Shown here piece after piece: positions 1 through 4,822 of a DNA stretch of 6,512 nucleotides. Source of the DNA: an uncultured Eubacteriales bacterium (GTDB lineage: Bacteria > Bacillota > Clostridia > Christensenellales > UBA1242); assembly GCA_900557585.1 (NCBI GenBank), contig USTJ01000044.1:1-6512 (forward strand), written 5' to 3'. The first letter of the stretch is position 1; the number at the start of each line of letters is the position of its first letter. A program made the translations under genes and the position numbers. The notes under the pieces are model-generated. The model searched no databases and was not told the origin of the DNA. It saw nothing but the letters and a program-made list of their open reading frames with translations.

Positions 1-35
1 GTAGGTCGTAGGTTCAAATCCCACAGCCGCTACCA
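1..35 (+). tRNA. tRNA 3' end (partial), possibly tRNA-Thr
   Basis: Only the variable region, T-arm and acceptor 3' strand lie in the window. The T-loop is TTCAAAT, flanked by GTAGG and CCCAC, which pair except for one A-C mismatch. The acceptor 3' strand AGCCGCT is followed by discriminator A and an encoded CCA at 33-35. The anticodon is outside the window, so the isotype cannot be read. The AGTAGGTCGTAGGTTCAAAT-like stretch resembles bacterial tRNA-Thr genes, a weak guess. It sits 6 nt upstream of tRNA-Glu and was probably co-transcribed with it. Confidence 0.85.
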
Positions 36-41
36 CAATAT

Positions 42-116
42 GGTCCCATGGTCAATCGGTTAAGACATCGCCCTTTCACGGCGAAGTGAGGAGTTCGACT
101 CTCCTTGGGACTACCA
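42..116 (+). tRNA. tRNA-Glu (anticodon UUC)
   Basis: A complete 75-nt cloverleaf. The acceptor GGTCCCA (42-48) pairs with TGGGACT (one G-T wobble), followed by discriminator A and an encoded CCA at 114-116. The anticodon stem TCGCC/GGCGA encloses the loop CTTTCAC, with anticodon TTC at 75-77. The T-arm is AGGAG-TTCGACT-CTCCT. The last 24 nt, plus a few bases beyond CCA, recur at 396-421, so the 3' end of this gene looks like an integration target or the source of a partial duplication. Confidence 0.97.
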
Positions 117-124
117 AAAATAAA
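93..124 (+). repeat. Direct repeat copy 1 (inside tRNA-Glu 3' end)
   Basis: Positions 93-124 match 396-427 with one difference (A119 versus C422); the first 26 nt are identical. The match starts in the T-arm, covers the acceptor 3' strand and CCA, and runs 8 nt past it. Partial copies of a tRNA 3' end are the usual att sites of tRNA-targeting integrases. Confidence 0.85.
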
Positions 125-152
125 GCACATCTTCTGATGTGCTTTTATTTTT
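122..152 (+). terminator. Intrinsic terminator of the tRNA operon
   Basis: A perfect 10-bp stem (122-131 with 136-145, AAAGCACATC/GATGTGCTTT) has a TTCT loop and runs into a T-rich tail (143-152). It starts 5 nt after the CCA of tRNA-Glu. Confidence 0.92.
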
Positions 153-153
153 G

Positions 154-395
154 CATATTTTCAAACAGAGTTGCCAGCAAATAATCACAGGACACTCTTT
201 TATTTTTCCACTTTTAACCAAAGTGAGAACTAACACAGCAGGTTCGCCCGAATTTTTGAGACAAAAACACCAAACAGGGTTCTTGGGTTGTATCTTGCGT
301 TACATTGAGGTTCTTGGTTGTTTTTTTTAGCCAAAAAGGTGTATTAAAATGCGGATATACGTCCGCCGGCTCGTCAGAGAGGCGGAACCATCTCT
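154..395. other. Unexplained 242-bp segment between the tRNA-Glu repeats
   Basis: No convincing protein gene is present; the short ORFs on both strands lack ribosome binding sites and recognisable composition. Local structure is visible. CACTTT/AAAGTG forms a hairpin at 209-225. GCGGAT/GTCCGC forms one at 351-366 (one G-T pair). CAGAGA/TCTCTG forms one at 375-396, running into the repeated tRNA fragment. An imperfect direct repeat GGTTCTTGG(G)TTG occurs near 278-290 and 309-320. It could be a small dispersed repeat, a structured RNA fused to the tRNA end, or an integrated element remnant. No integrase gene is present. Confidence 0.4.
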
Positions 396-427
396 GTTCG
401 ACTCTCCTTGGGACTACCAAACATAAA
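396..427 (+). repeat. Direct repeat copy 2 (orphan tRNA-Glu 3' fragment)
   Basis: A copy of 93-124 displaced by 303 bp. The bases to its left (TCTCT before GTTCGACT) cannot form the T-stem, and no matching acceptor 5' strand lies upstream, so it is not a functional tRNA gene. It keeps the CCA and has its own downstream terminator. It may be attR of a short element, or the original end of the locus before a 303-bp insertion. Confidence 0.85.
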
Positions 428-457
428 ACTCTCACCCATTTGGGTGGGAGTTTTTTT
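425..457 (+). terminator. Intrinsic terminator after the orphan tRNA-Glu 3' fragment
   Basis: A stem of about 13 bp (425-437 with 442-454, one G-T wobble; AAAACTCTCACCC/GGGTGGGAGTTTT) with a short ATTT loop ends in a run of seven T (451-457). Its sequence differs from the terminator at 122-152, although the same tRNA 3' end precedes both. Confidence 0.92.
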
Positions 458-483
458 AGTGAATAGTGATTAGTGAATAGTGA
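457..483. repeat. Tandem 13-nt direct repeat
   Basis: TAGTGAATAGTGA occurs at 457-469 and 471-483, separated by one T. The unit is itself built of TAGTGA/A blocks, and a degenerate copy (AATAGTGATTGGTGAAGAG) lies near 507-525. It directly follows the terminator T-run. This is simple-sequence repetition with no sign of spacers. Confidence 0.8.
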
Positions 484-731
484 AGAAGTTCTTTAATGTT
501 TTAATCAATAGTGATTGGTGAAGAGCGAAAAAGTATTTGGATATTTTGTGATTTGCAAAGAGAAAAAATACAATGATGTAAAAGTGACATAATAAAGAAT
601 CACGAAAAGGCACCATCTTTAAATAATCGTTTATTCACACCGAATCAAATAAAAATCAATAAAAAGACGCCACAACCAAACATTAAGACATTACCATTAT
701 TCCACTTCCGCAAAAAATCAAAACTTGTATC
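484..731. other. Gene-free AT-rich intergenic stretch
   Basis: About 250 bp with frequent stops in all frames, no ORF with a ribosome binding site, and no strong hairpin. Apart from the degenerate third copy of the TAGTGA repeat near 507-525, nothing recognisable is seen before the promoter at 732. Confidence 0.6.
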
Positions 732-760
732 TTGAAAAATGCGTGAAAGGGTTATATAAT
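732..760 (+). promoter_or_regulatory. Near-consensus sigma-A promoter, predicted leaderless start
   Basis: The -35 TTGAAA (732-737) and -10 TATAAT (755-760) are separated by exactly 17 bp. Seven bases past the -10 is A767, the first base of the ATG of the downstream gene, so the transcript is predicted to begin at the start codon. Confidence 0.85.
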
Positions 761-766
761 AGTGGC

Positions 767-1225
767 ATGAGAGTTTATAGATATTTGAGCCGTGAGGAAC
801 TTTTGAACATCAGACACAATCGTGTGCTTCTTCTTGGTGCACGCTATGAAATGTTCAACAACGGCAAAAACACACACAAATATAATGGTTTTGACAAATA
901 TTTGCACTTTTACAAAAGTGCGAATGGCATGCAAGAAATCCGCACGCTTTATCGTGAATATTCGCAAGATTTTTATTTTTGCGCTTTTGAAATTCCAACC
1001 CACATTTTGTTTTTACACCGCGGAAAAGGATTCTATCCCCCACACGGCTATGAAGAGCCAGTTTCAACCGAGATTGAATATGCAATCCCCGTTGAAGAAT
1101 TCAAGGCAGACTGGCTTTCAAGTTATGTGCTCGATGGTGCAAGAGACCTTGTTTTGACAAAAGAAAGATTCAAATTGGTTTCAACAAAACTTGACCAAAA
1201 TGTTCGCGAAGAACCTGAAAGATAG
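767..1225 (+). CDS. Hypothetical protein, possibly ADP-ribosyltransferase-like
   Basis: A 152-aa soluble protein with no signal peptide or membrane segment. The start at 767 was chosen because the upstream in-frame TTG at 725 lies within the promoter. No Shine-Dalgarno is properly placed; AAAGGG at 746-751 is 15 nt away and upstream of the predicted start site. Visible blocks are VYRYLS (3-8), YLHFYKS (45-51), DFYFCAFEIP (68-77), GKGFY (86-90) and STEIEYAIP (100-108) with an ExE at 102-104. The order of an N-terminal YR strand, a central aromatic/His block, a core strand and a late Glu-containing strand loosely recalls small ADP-ribosyltransferase folds. That assignment is inference without a search. 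It could be an unrelated uncharacterised Bacillota family. It is monocistronic, with its own promoter and terminator. A second ART-like gene with the same leaderless design lies about 650 bp downstream. Confidence 0.85.
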   Translation: MRVYRYLSREELLNIRHNRVLLLGARYEMFNNGKNTHKYNGFDKYLHFYKSANGMQEIRTLYREYSQDFYFCAFEIPTHILFLHRGKGFYPPHGYEEPVSTEIEYAIPVEEFKADWLSSYVLDGARDLVLTKERFKLVSTKLDQNVREEPER

Positions 1226-1265
1226 TTTTTGAAAAAATATTTTTCATTTGCTATCTTTTTATTTT
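1218..1265 (+). terminator. Intrinsic terminator overlapping the stop codon
   Basis: An outer stem AAAGATAG/CTATCTTT (1218-1225 with 1251-1258) encloses an inner TGAAAAA/TTTTTCA stem (1230-1236 with 1240-1246), followed by TTTTTATTTT. The outer left arm contains the TAG stop at 1223-1225, so ribosomes finishing the gene would cover half of the hairpin. Confidence 0.7.
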
Positions 1266-1271
1266 GCTTTG

Positions 1272-1280
1272 TGATAAAAT
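1272..1280 (+). promoter_or_regulatory. Extended -10 promoter for the small membrane protein gene
   Basis: TGATAAAAT gives a TGn extension directly before a TAAAAT -10 element. No good -35 is seen at 16-18 bp spacing; TTGCTA at 1248-1253 is about 21 bp away. An alternative -10, TATTAT, lies at 1280-1285. The leader of about 24 nt carries AAAGGAG at 1297-1303, 7 nt before the ATG, unlike the flanking leaderless genes. Confidence 0.6.
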
Positions 1281-1310
1281 ATTATCGAATTTAAACAAAG
1301 GAGAAAAATT

Positions 1311-1709
1311 ATGGCAGAAGCAAAAAAATCAGCATCTAAACCTGCAAAATCAACAGCAAAAAAGACAACAAAAACAACCGAAACAAAACAAACATCTTCT
1401 TCATCAACTTCATCAAAGAAAACAACAAAAAGAAGTTCAGGAATCAGAACTTGGGGACTCAACAAAATCAGTTTCTGGTGCATTGGAGCAATGGCAATTT
1501 TATATTTGGTTGCATCTATCCTTGCTCTTTGTGGCGTGAACTTTAAAGTTGTTTCAGTTTTGAAAGACTGCGCAACCGCTCTTGCAATTTGCATTGTTGC
1601 AGTTCTTGCATGGCGCTATGTTGCACCTAAACAAACTGTTTGGAAAGTTCTTTATATTGTTCTTTTATTAGTTGTTCTTCTTGGAATTGTTCTTCCACTT
1701 GTTGTCTAA
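1311..1709 (+). CDS. Small three-helix membrane protein with Lys-rich N-terminal tail
   Basis: 132 aa. Residues 2-43 are low-complexity Lys/Thr/Ser/Ala, strongly basic and probably disordered. Three hydrophobic helices follow at about 54-75, 80-100 and 109-131, the last almost at the C-terminus. Short basic loops (WRYVAPKQTVWK, about 101-112) separate helices 2 and 3. The positive-inside rule places the tail in the cytoplasm, where it could bind RNA, DNA or anionic lipid; that is inference. The start is well supported by AAAGGAG 7 nt upstream. It is flanked by its own extended -10 promoter and terminator, so it is not in an operon with the ART-like genes on either side. No function is recognised; it resembles uncharacterised small membrane proteins of Bacillota. 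Confidence 0.9.
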   Translation: MAEAKKSASKPAKSTAKKTTKTTETKQTSSSSTSSKKTTKRSSGIRTWGLNKISFWCIGAMAILYLVASILALCGVNFKVVSVLKDCATALAICIVAVLAWRYVAPKQTVWKVLYIVLLLVVLLGIVLPLVV

Positions 1710-1730
1710 TCTTTTCAAGAAAAACCCACA

Positions 1731-1762
1731 AAAAACCACCAAAATATGGTGGTTTTTCTTTT
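1731..1762 (+). terminator. Intrinsic terminator of the membrane protein gene
   Basis: An 11-bp stem (1731-1741 with 1747-1757, AAAAACCACCA/TGGTGGTTTTT) with loop AAATA is followed by a T-tract (TTTTTCTTTT, 1753-1762). It starts 21 nt after the TAA stop. The A-rich left arm could let it work weakly on the other strand. Confidence 0.85.
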
Positions 1763-1845
1763 GCACAATTATTATTGTCCGCCACTTTCTTTTCCCTTTT
1801 TAACCGGAACCGTCCAACCTTTTTCACTCTCTAAAACCATGCATA

Positions 1846-1874
1846 TTGACACAAAGAAAGTTGTTTGCTATAAT
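1846..1874 (+). promoter_or_regulatory. Perfect consensus sigma-A promoter, predicted leaderless start
   Basis: TTGACA (1846-1851), 17-bp spacer, TATAAT (1869-1874). The predicted start site is G1881 or A1882, and the ATG of the downstream gene is 1882-1884. The transcript is expected to carry zero or one base of leader. Confidence 0.9.
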
Positions 1875-1881
1875 GTTTGCG

Positions 1882-2544
1882 ATGGACGAAATTGAAGAAT
1901 TGATATTTAATATTAAAAATCGAACACTTACAGAGGAAACTCTTTCAAGTGGTTTTTATCATTTATATTCTCTTGATGAAAAACTTCCACAACTGCTTCC
2001 ACCAAAAGAATATGCAAAAGTAAAAGGCATGGCAATTTATCGCGGGTTTAACTGCGACAAACTCAATTTTTGCAAATATGTTTACGACTTTGCAAAGGGC
2101 AAATTTCAAAGAGTTCACAAAGCGGCAGCACTTGGAAATGGAATCTATTTTGCGACAAAAAAATATTATGCAAACTATTATACCCGCCTTTCCAAACTGA
2201 ACTCATTTTTCGGAGTGAATATTCTTTCGGGCAAGGTTGGCGAAGATGCAAGACTTACAAGTCCAAAAATTTTAAACCACGAGTTTTTCCGCGACCAAAA
2301 CAAAATTATAAAGACTCTAAATCAAAAATTTGACGGCTTTCTCACCCAAAGCGACCTTGATTATTTATACTTTTTCATGCACCAACAAGGCGATTATATG
2401 GTTAAAGCCGTGACTCTTGGATATGACGCTTTAATTCGTCAAACACCAAAAAACAACGGTCATATTGTTGTGGTTTATAACCGAGACAAAATTGTTTTAA
2501 ATCAGAAAGTTTCAGAAAATTTTATTCCCTCACTTGAAAAATAA
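1882..2544 (+). CDS. Putative ADP-ribosyltransferase-like protein
   Basis: 220 aa, soluble. The ATG at 1882 was chosen because the TTG at 1846 is the -35 box and the ATG at 1873 overlaps the -10, so neither would be in the mRNA. No Shine-Dalgarno precedes 1882. Residues 1-45 are a helical N-terminal region. MAIYRGF follows (50-56, candidate NAD-binding Arg54), then LGNGIYFATKKYYANYY (84-100), resembling the GxGIYFA...A..Y segment of ART/PARP-fold enzymes. LGYDALI (179-185) and HIVVVYNRDKI (194-204) match the usual late GYD.I and (E)-[YH]-VVxN strands. No clear ExE catalytic motif is visible, so the fold call is firmer than an activity call. Family members transfer ADP-ribose from NAD+ to protein or nucleic acid; the target is unknown. 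It converges on an ADP-ribosylglycohydrolase gene. Confidence 0.85.
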   Translation: MDEIEELIFNIKNRTLTEETLSSGFYHLYSLDEKLPQLLPPKEYAKVKGMAIYRGFNCDKLNFCKYVYDFAKGKFQRVHKAAALGNGIYFATKKYYANYYTRLSKLNSFFGVNILSGKVGEDARLTSPKILNHEFFRDQNKIIKTLNQKFDGFLTQSDLDYLYFFMHQQGDYMVKAVTLGYDALIRQTPKNNGHIVVVYNRDKIVLNQKVSENFIPSLEK

Positions 2545-2553
2545 ATTTGCAAC

Positions 2554-2590
2554 AAAAAAGCACCCAAGTAATCGCTTGGGTGCTTTTTTT
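2554..2590. terminator. Bidirectional terminator between ART-like and ARH genes
   Basis: A perfect 15-bp stem (2554-2568 with 2575-2589, AAAAAAGCACCCAAG/CTTGGGTGCTTTTTT) with loop TAATCG. The arms give a T-run on either strand. It sits 9 nt past the + strand stop and 10 nt past the - strand stop, so one element serves both convergent units. Confidence 0.95.
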
Positions 2591-2599
2591 ATGTGATTT

Positions 2600-3388
2600 T
2601 TATATTTTTCTTTTATTTTCAACATGTTGATAAAATCTTTCAACAACATTTAAAAGGTCGGGCGAAAGTTTTTGTTTTGCTTGGTTTTTGATGTTTTCAT
2701 CAATTCCATAAAACGCCTCTGCCATGCTTCCAGAAATGCAAGCGTTTGTGTCGGTGTCGCCACCAAAAGAAAGTGCTGTTTTGATGCAATTTTCAAAACT
2801 GCTTGTTTCAAAAAACGAATAAAGGCAAACATCAAGAGTTTCAGCGCAAAGATAGTTGAACTTTTCAATTTTTAGCTTTTTAATTTTCAAATTCAACTTC
2901 TGTTTAATTTGCTCTTTTGAAAGCCCTTTTCTTGCAAAGAAAATTATGATAGCCACAATCTCTGCACACTTTATTGCTTCTTCACAACCATGCGAACACT
3001 CTGTTGCAAGGCGTGCATACTTCTTCACATCCTCTTCTGTTTCAAACCAAAAACCAATTGGAGAAACACGCATCATTGCGCCGTTTCCGGCACTTGTTCC
3101 CCTTTCGTTCCCATTTACCCAAGCCATAAAGTTTGGCGAAAAAGGAGTTTTGAAATATGGCTTGAAATCGGGAGTATATGAATGATATTTTTTGGCATAT
3201 TCTTTGATTTTTGTTTCAAAATCTTTGCCAGACAAAAGTGCGTCGGCAACCGCAACTGTCAAGATTGTGTCGTCTGAAAAAAACGCATTTTTCTCTATCA
3301 AATGTTGCATTTTTATAGGTTTAACTTGTTTTATTTGGTCAAACTCATAAATCGAGCCCGCCAAATCACCAATAATTGCACCAAGCAT
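2600..3388 (-). CDS. ADP-ribosylglycohydrolase family protein (ARH/DraG-like)
   Basis: 262 aa, close to the usual 250-350 aa of the family. The fold is all-helical with a di-metal (Mg/Mn) site that cleaves ADP-ribose from modified amino acids, nucleic acid or small molecules. Signature blocks in order: GAIIGDLAGSIYEF (3-16), FSDDT (37-41, metal ligands Asp39/Asp40), GNGAMMRVSPIGF (101-113), ECSHG (130-134) and FGGDTDTNACISG (208-220, metal ligands Asp211/Asp213). All key acidic residues are present, so it is probably active. The start ATG at 3388 immediately follows the TAA of the CYTH ORF (0 nt between), with AGGGGG about 6 nt upstream inside that ORF, so translation is likely coupled. It is the last gene of the operon from the 4721-4750 promoter. 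ART-like genes nearby suggest it reverses ADP-ribosylation; substrate unknown. Confidence 0.95.
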   Translation of the reverse strand: MLGAIIGDLAGSIYEFDQIKQVKPIKMQHLIEKNAFFSDDTILTVAVADALLSGKDFETKIKEYAKKYHSYTPDFKPYFKTPFSPNFMAWVNGNERGTSAGNGAMMRVSPIGFWFETEEDVKKYARLATECSHGCEEAIKCAEIVAIIIFFARKGLSKEQIKQKLNLKIKKLKIEKFNYLCAETLDVCLYSFFETSSFENCIKTALSFGGDTDTNACISGSMAEAFYGIDENIKNQAKQKLSPDLLNVVERFYQHVENKRKI

Positions 3389-4018
3389 TTATGCCCCCTT
3401 GTTTACGGTTTTTGCAAGTTCTGCGTTATAATATTCGTTTATTCCCGTTACTTCTTTTTCAATTTTAATAAACTTCGGAAAGTCCACTTCTTGGTTTTCT
3501 TTTTGAAGTTCAATTTCCATTATTGCCTTGTTCTTCCAGAAAGGATAAACATCAATTTCGAAATATTGATTTTTATAAAGCAAGCAATATCTTGTTTTTC
3601 GAATTTGTGTTTTTGCAGTGTCTGAACAGGTCATCAAATTCAAATATTCTTGCTCACTGATGCGCGTTTCGGTTTCAAGCCTCTTGGCATCACTAACTTT
3701 GATTTTTGTAGTTTTTGTATATATAAACTCGCCGTTTTGACCACGTTGACGAATGCGAACTTCCTCGCCTTTTTTGCTTTCAAGATAGGTTTGGACAATT
3801 TCGACTTTTGAGCAATTTTCCATTTTTTCAAGTTTGTCTATTGGTGGAAAATCTATCAAAAATTTGCGTTCAATTTCATATGGAGCAGGCTCGCCAAGAA
3901 AAGAAGCAACCTCCTTCAAAAGCCTGCGCATTTTTGTTTTAAAATCGGTGCTGTTGTCAATAACACGAAGGTGTGGGTGCCCCACCCATGCATTCAAAGT
4001 TTTTTCATCAATTGTCAC
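3389..4018 (-). CDS. CYTH-domain protein (C-terminal part of a split AAA_28-CYTH gene)
   Basis: 209 aa if started at the GTG at 4018. The CYTH domain begins at PYEIERKFLI (46-55) with the diagnostic ExExK (Glu48, Glu50, Lys52), followed by basic/acidic tunnel strands such as EVRIRQRG, FIYTKTTKIK, LETETRI, KTRYCLLY and IMEIELQK. CYTH tunnels bind triphosphates or other polyphosphorylated ligands with divalent metal. Residues 5-40 (KTLNAWVGHPHLRVIDNS, then RRLLKEV) belong to the end of the AAA_28 NTPase domain, not to CYTH, so the GTG start would begin in mid-domain. The frame stays open and family-like upstream of the GTG (SPETLEEAV) back to a TGA at 4049-4051. AAGAGG lies only 2 nt before the GTG, poor spacing. 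I think this is the C-terminal half of the preceding gene; it could still be made by GTGA-coupled re-initiation. Confidence 0.8.
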   Translation of the reverse strand: MTIDEKTLNAWVGHPHLRVIDNSTDFKTKMRRLLKEVASFLGEPAPYEIERKFLIDFPPIDKLEKMENCSKVEIVQTYLESKKGEEVRIRQRGQNGEFIYTKTTKIKVSDAKRLETETRISEQEYLNLMTCSDTAKTQIRKTRYCLLYKNQYFEIDVYPFWKNKAIMEIELQKENQEVDFPKFIKIEKEVTGINEYYNAELAKTVNKGA

Positions 4019-4701
4019 CGCCTCTTCAAGAGTTTCAGGGCTAGATTGTCAAAATTGTAAAATTCTTTTGCCCCTTTGGCAGCACTCACCAAATGGAAAA
4101 CCGCATCATAACTGTCGCGGAGTTTAAGTTCGCTTATGCCTGTTTTCTTCACACAGTTTTTGAACTGCAAATCTGAAAGATATACCTTGCAATCCATAAC
4201 GCCACGGTCACAAATGATCAAAAATTTGTCATATTTGTTCATGTTTGCAATTGCATTTTCAACAACCTTTTCCTTTGCAAGTTGAAGCGACAAAATGCAA
4301 TCTTCAAATCCGCCCATGTTGTCAAATTTGTTTGGCGAAATTCCTGCCAAAACGAGTTCGGTTGCAGTTTCTGGAACAATCAAAACTGTAAAACCACGTT
4401 TTGTGAACTCATTTTGAATATAACTCATTGCAGTGCTTTTTCCACCGCAAGGCCCACCAGTGATGACAATTTTGTGCACACTTTTTGGCTTCAAGTTCTC
4501 GCTTATCAAAAGGCTGTCCAAACTCACATCAAACAACTTTGAAAGGTAAACAAGTTGTGAAACTTGGGGATATGCTTCTCCTGTTTCCCATTTTGAAACT
4601 GCCTTGTCTGAAACACCAAGTTCTTTGCCAAGTTGTTTTTGCGAAAGCCCCAAACTTTTGCGGTGTTGATATATTTTTTCTCCAAATGCAATGTCTTTCA
4701 T
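4015..4701 (-). CDS. XRE-family HTH + AAA_28 P-loop NTPase (N-terminal part of a split gene)
   Basis: 228 aa as written. Residues 4-62 form an XRE/Cro-CI helix-turn-helix (FGEKIYQHRKSLGLSQ, then LGVSDKAVSKWETGEAYP). Residues 76-216 are an AAA_28-type P-loop domain: Walker A GGPCGGKST (82-90), PETATEL (110-116), CDRGVMD (164-170) and LRDSYDAVFHLVSAAKG (194-210). Proteins with AAA_28 plus CYTH include animal Ttd14; bacterial members often carry an N-terminal XRE domain and run about 400-450 aa in one chain. Here the frame ends in ALKLLKRR just after EFYNFDNLA, before the conserved TLNAWVGHPHLR segment, which lies in the next ORF. The start has AGGAG about 7-8 nt upstream. It is first in the operon and may bind the palindrome upstream of its own promoter. 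Confidence 0.85.
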   Translation of the reverse strand: MKDIAFGEKIYQHRKSLGLSQKQLGKELGVSDKAVSKWETGEAYPQVSQLVYLSKLFDVSLDSLLISENLKPKSVHKIVITGGPCGGKSTAMSYIQNEFTKRGFTVLIVPETATELVLAGISPNKFDNMGGFEDCILSLQLAKEKVVENAIANMNKYDKFLIICDRGVMDCKVYLSDLQFKNCVKKTGISELKLRDSYDAVFHLVSAAKGAKEFYNFDNLALKLLKRR

Positions 4702-4720
4702 TTTTTTCTCCTACATGCTC

Positions 4721-4750
4721 ATTATATTGCAAGCCTCTCTACTTTGTCAA
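4721..4750 (-). promoter_or_regulatory. Consensus sigma-A promoter of the XRE-AAA/CYTH/ARH operon
   Basis: On the minus strand: TTGACA (4750-4745), 18-bp spacer, TATAAT (4726-4721). The predicted start site is about 4714, giving a 13-nt leader with AGGAG before the ATG at 4701. With both hexamers perfect, strong basal transcription and a need for repression are expected. Confidence 0.9.
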
Positions 4751-4759
4751 CCGCACAAA

Positions 4760-4775
4760 CTCTACTTTTAGTAGA
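4760..4775. promoter_or_regulatory. Putative operator palindrome upstream of the XRE operon
   Basis: TCTACT-TTT-AGTAGA (4761-4775) is a perfect 6-3-6 inverted repeat 10 bp upstream of the -35. Its left half, with flank CTCTACTTT (4760-4768), recurs exactly at 4737-4745 inside the promoter spacer, touching the -35. A full site plus a half-site 23 bp apart around the promoter of an XRE gene fits autoregulation. This is inferred from position and symmetry only. Confidence 0.55.
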
Positions 4776-4790
4776 TTTTTTTTTAAAGTA

Positions 4791-4822
4791 AACAAAAAAT
4801 AAAAGAGCAACAACTGCTCTTT
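4791..4822 (-). terminator. Intrinsic terminator of the HIT gene, overlapping its stop
   Basis: On the minus strand, AAAGAGCA (4822-4815) pairs with TGCTCTTT (4809-4802), with a five-base loop, followed by TATTTTTTG. The first stem base pairs include the last two bases of the TAA stop (4823-4821). It separates the HIT gene from the XRE operon promoter. Confidence 0.85.

Larger units (their letters stand above)
3389..4701 (-). pseudogene. Possible single HTH-AAA_28-CYTH gene broken by a frameshift
   Basis: The ORFs at 4015-4701 and 3389-4018 overlap by GTGA but together give one family-like protein of about 440 aa: XRE, AAA_28, CYTH. The first frame reads EFYNFDNLA up to GCC at 4041-4039. The second frame carries ETLEEAVTIDEKTLNAWVGHPHLR, which continues the AAA_28 C-terminus. 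Moving from one to the other needs a -1 shift, equal to a net loss of 1 nt, or 4 nt if two residues are expected between A and E. The crossover must lie between about 4015 and 4048, because the second frame has a TGA at 4049-4051. No X-XXY-YYZ slippery heptamer is visible there. A recent mutation, assembly error or genuine two-chain arrangement are all possible; everything else in both halves looks intact. Confidence 0.6.

Noticed and set aside
93..427. Integrative genomic island with attL and attR
   Set aside because: Only 303 bp separate the repeats, with no integrase or cargo gene, so at most this is a remnant or minimal element.
139..435. Short overlapping ORFs on both strands (63 aa on +, 73 aa on -) between the tRNA-Glu copies
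   Set aside because: They run through the tRNA fragment or terminator hairpins, have no ribosome binding site and show no protein-like pattern.
457..525. CRISPR-like array
   Set aside because: Units are 13 nt with a single-base gap, there are no unique spacers, and no cas genes are present.
725..766. TTG start giving 14 extra residues on the first ART-like gene
   Set aside because: The codons cover the -35 and -10 elements, and no Shine-Dalgarno precedes the TTG.
1846..1881. TTG (1846) or ATG (1873) starts giving 12 or 3 extra residues on the second ART-like gene
   Set aside because: The TTG is the first triplet of the TTGACA -35, and the ATG overlaps TATAAT, so neither should be in the mRNA.
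4015..4048. Programmed -1 ribosomal frameshift between the AAA_28 and CYTH ORFs
   Set aside because: No X-XXY-YYZ heptamer and no clear downstream stimulatory structure are visible in the crossover interval; mutation or assembly error is simpler.
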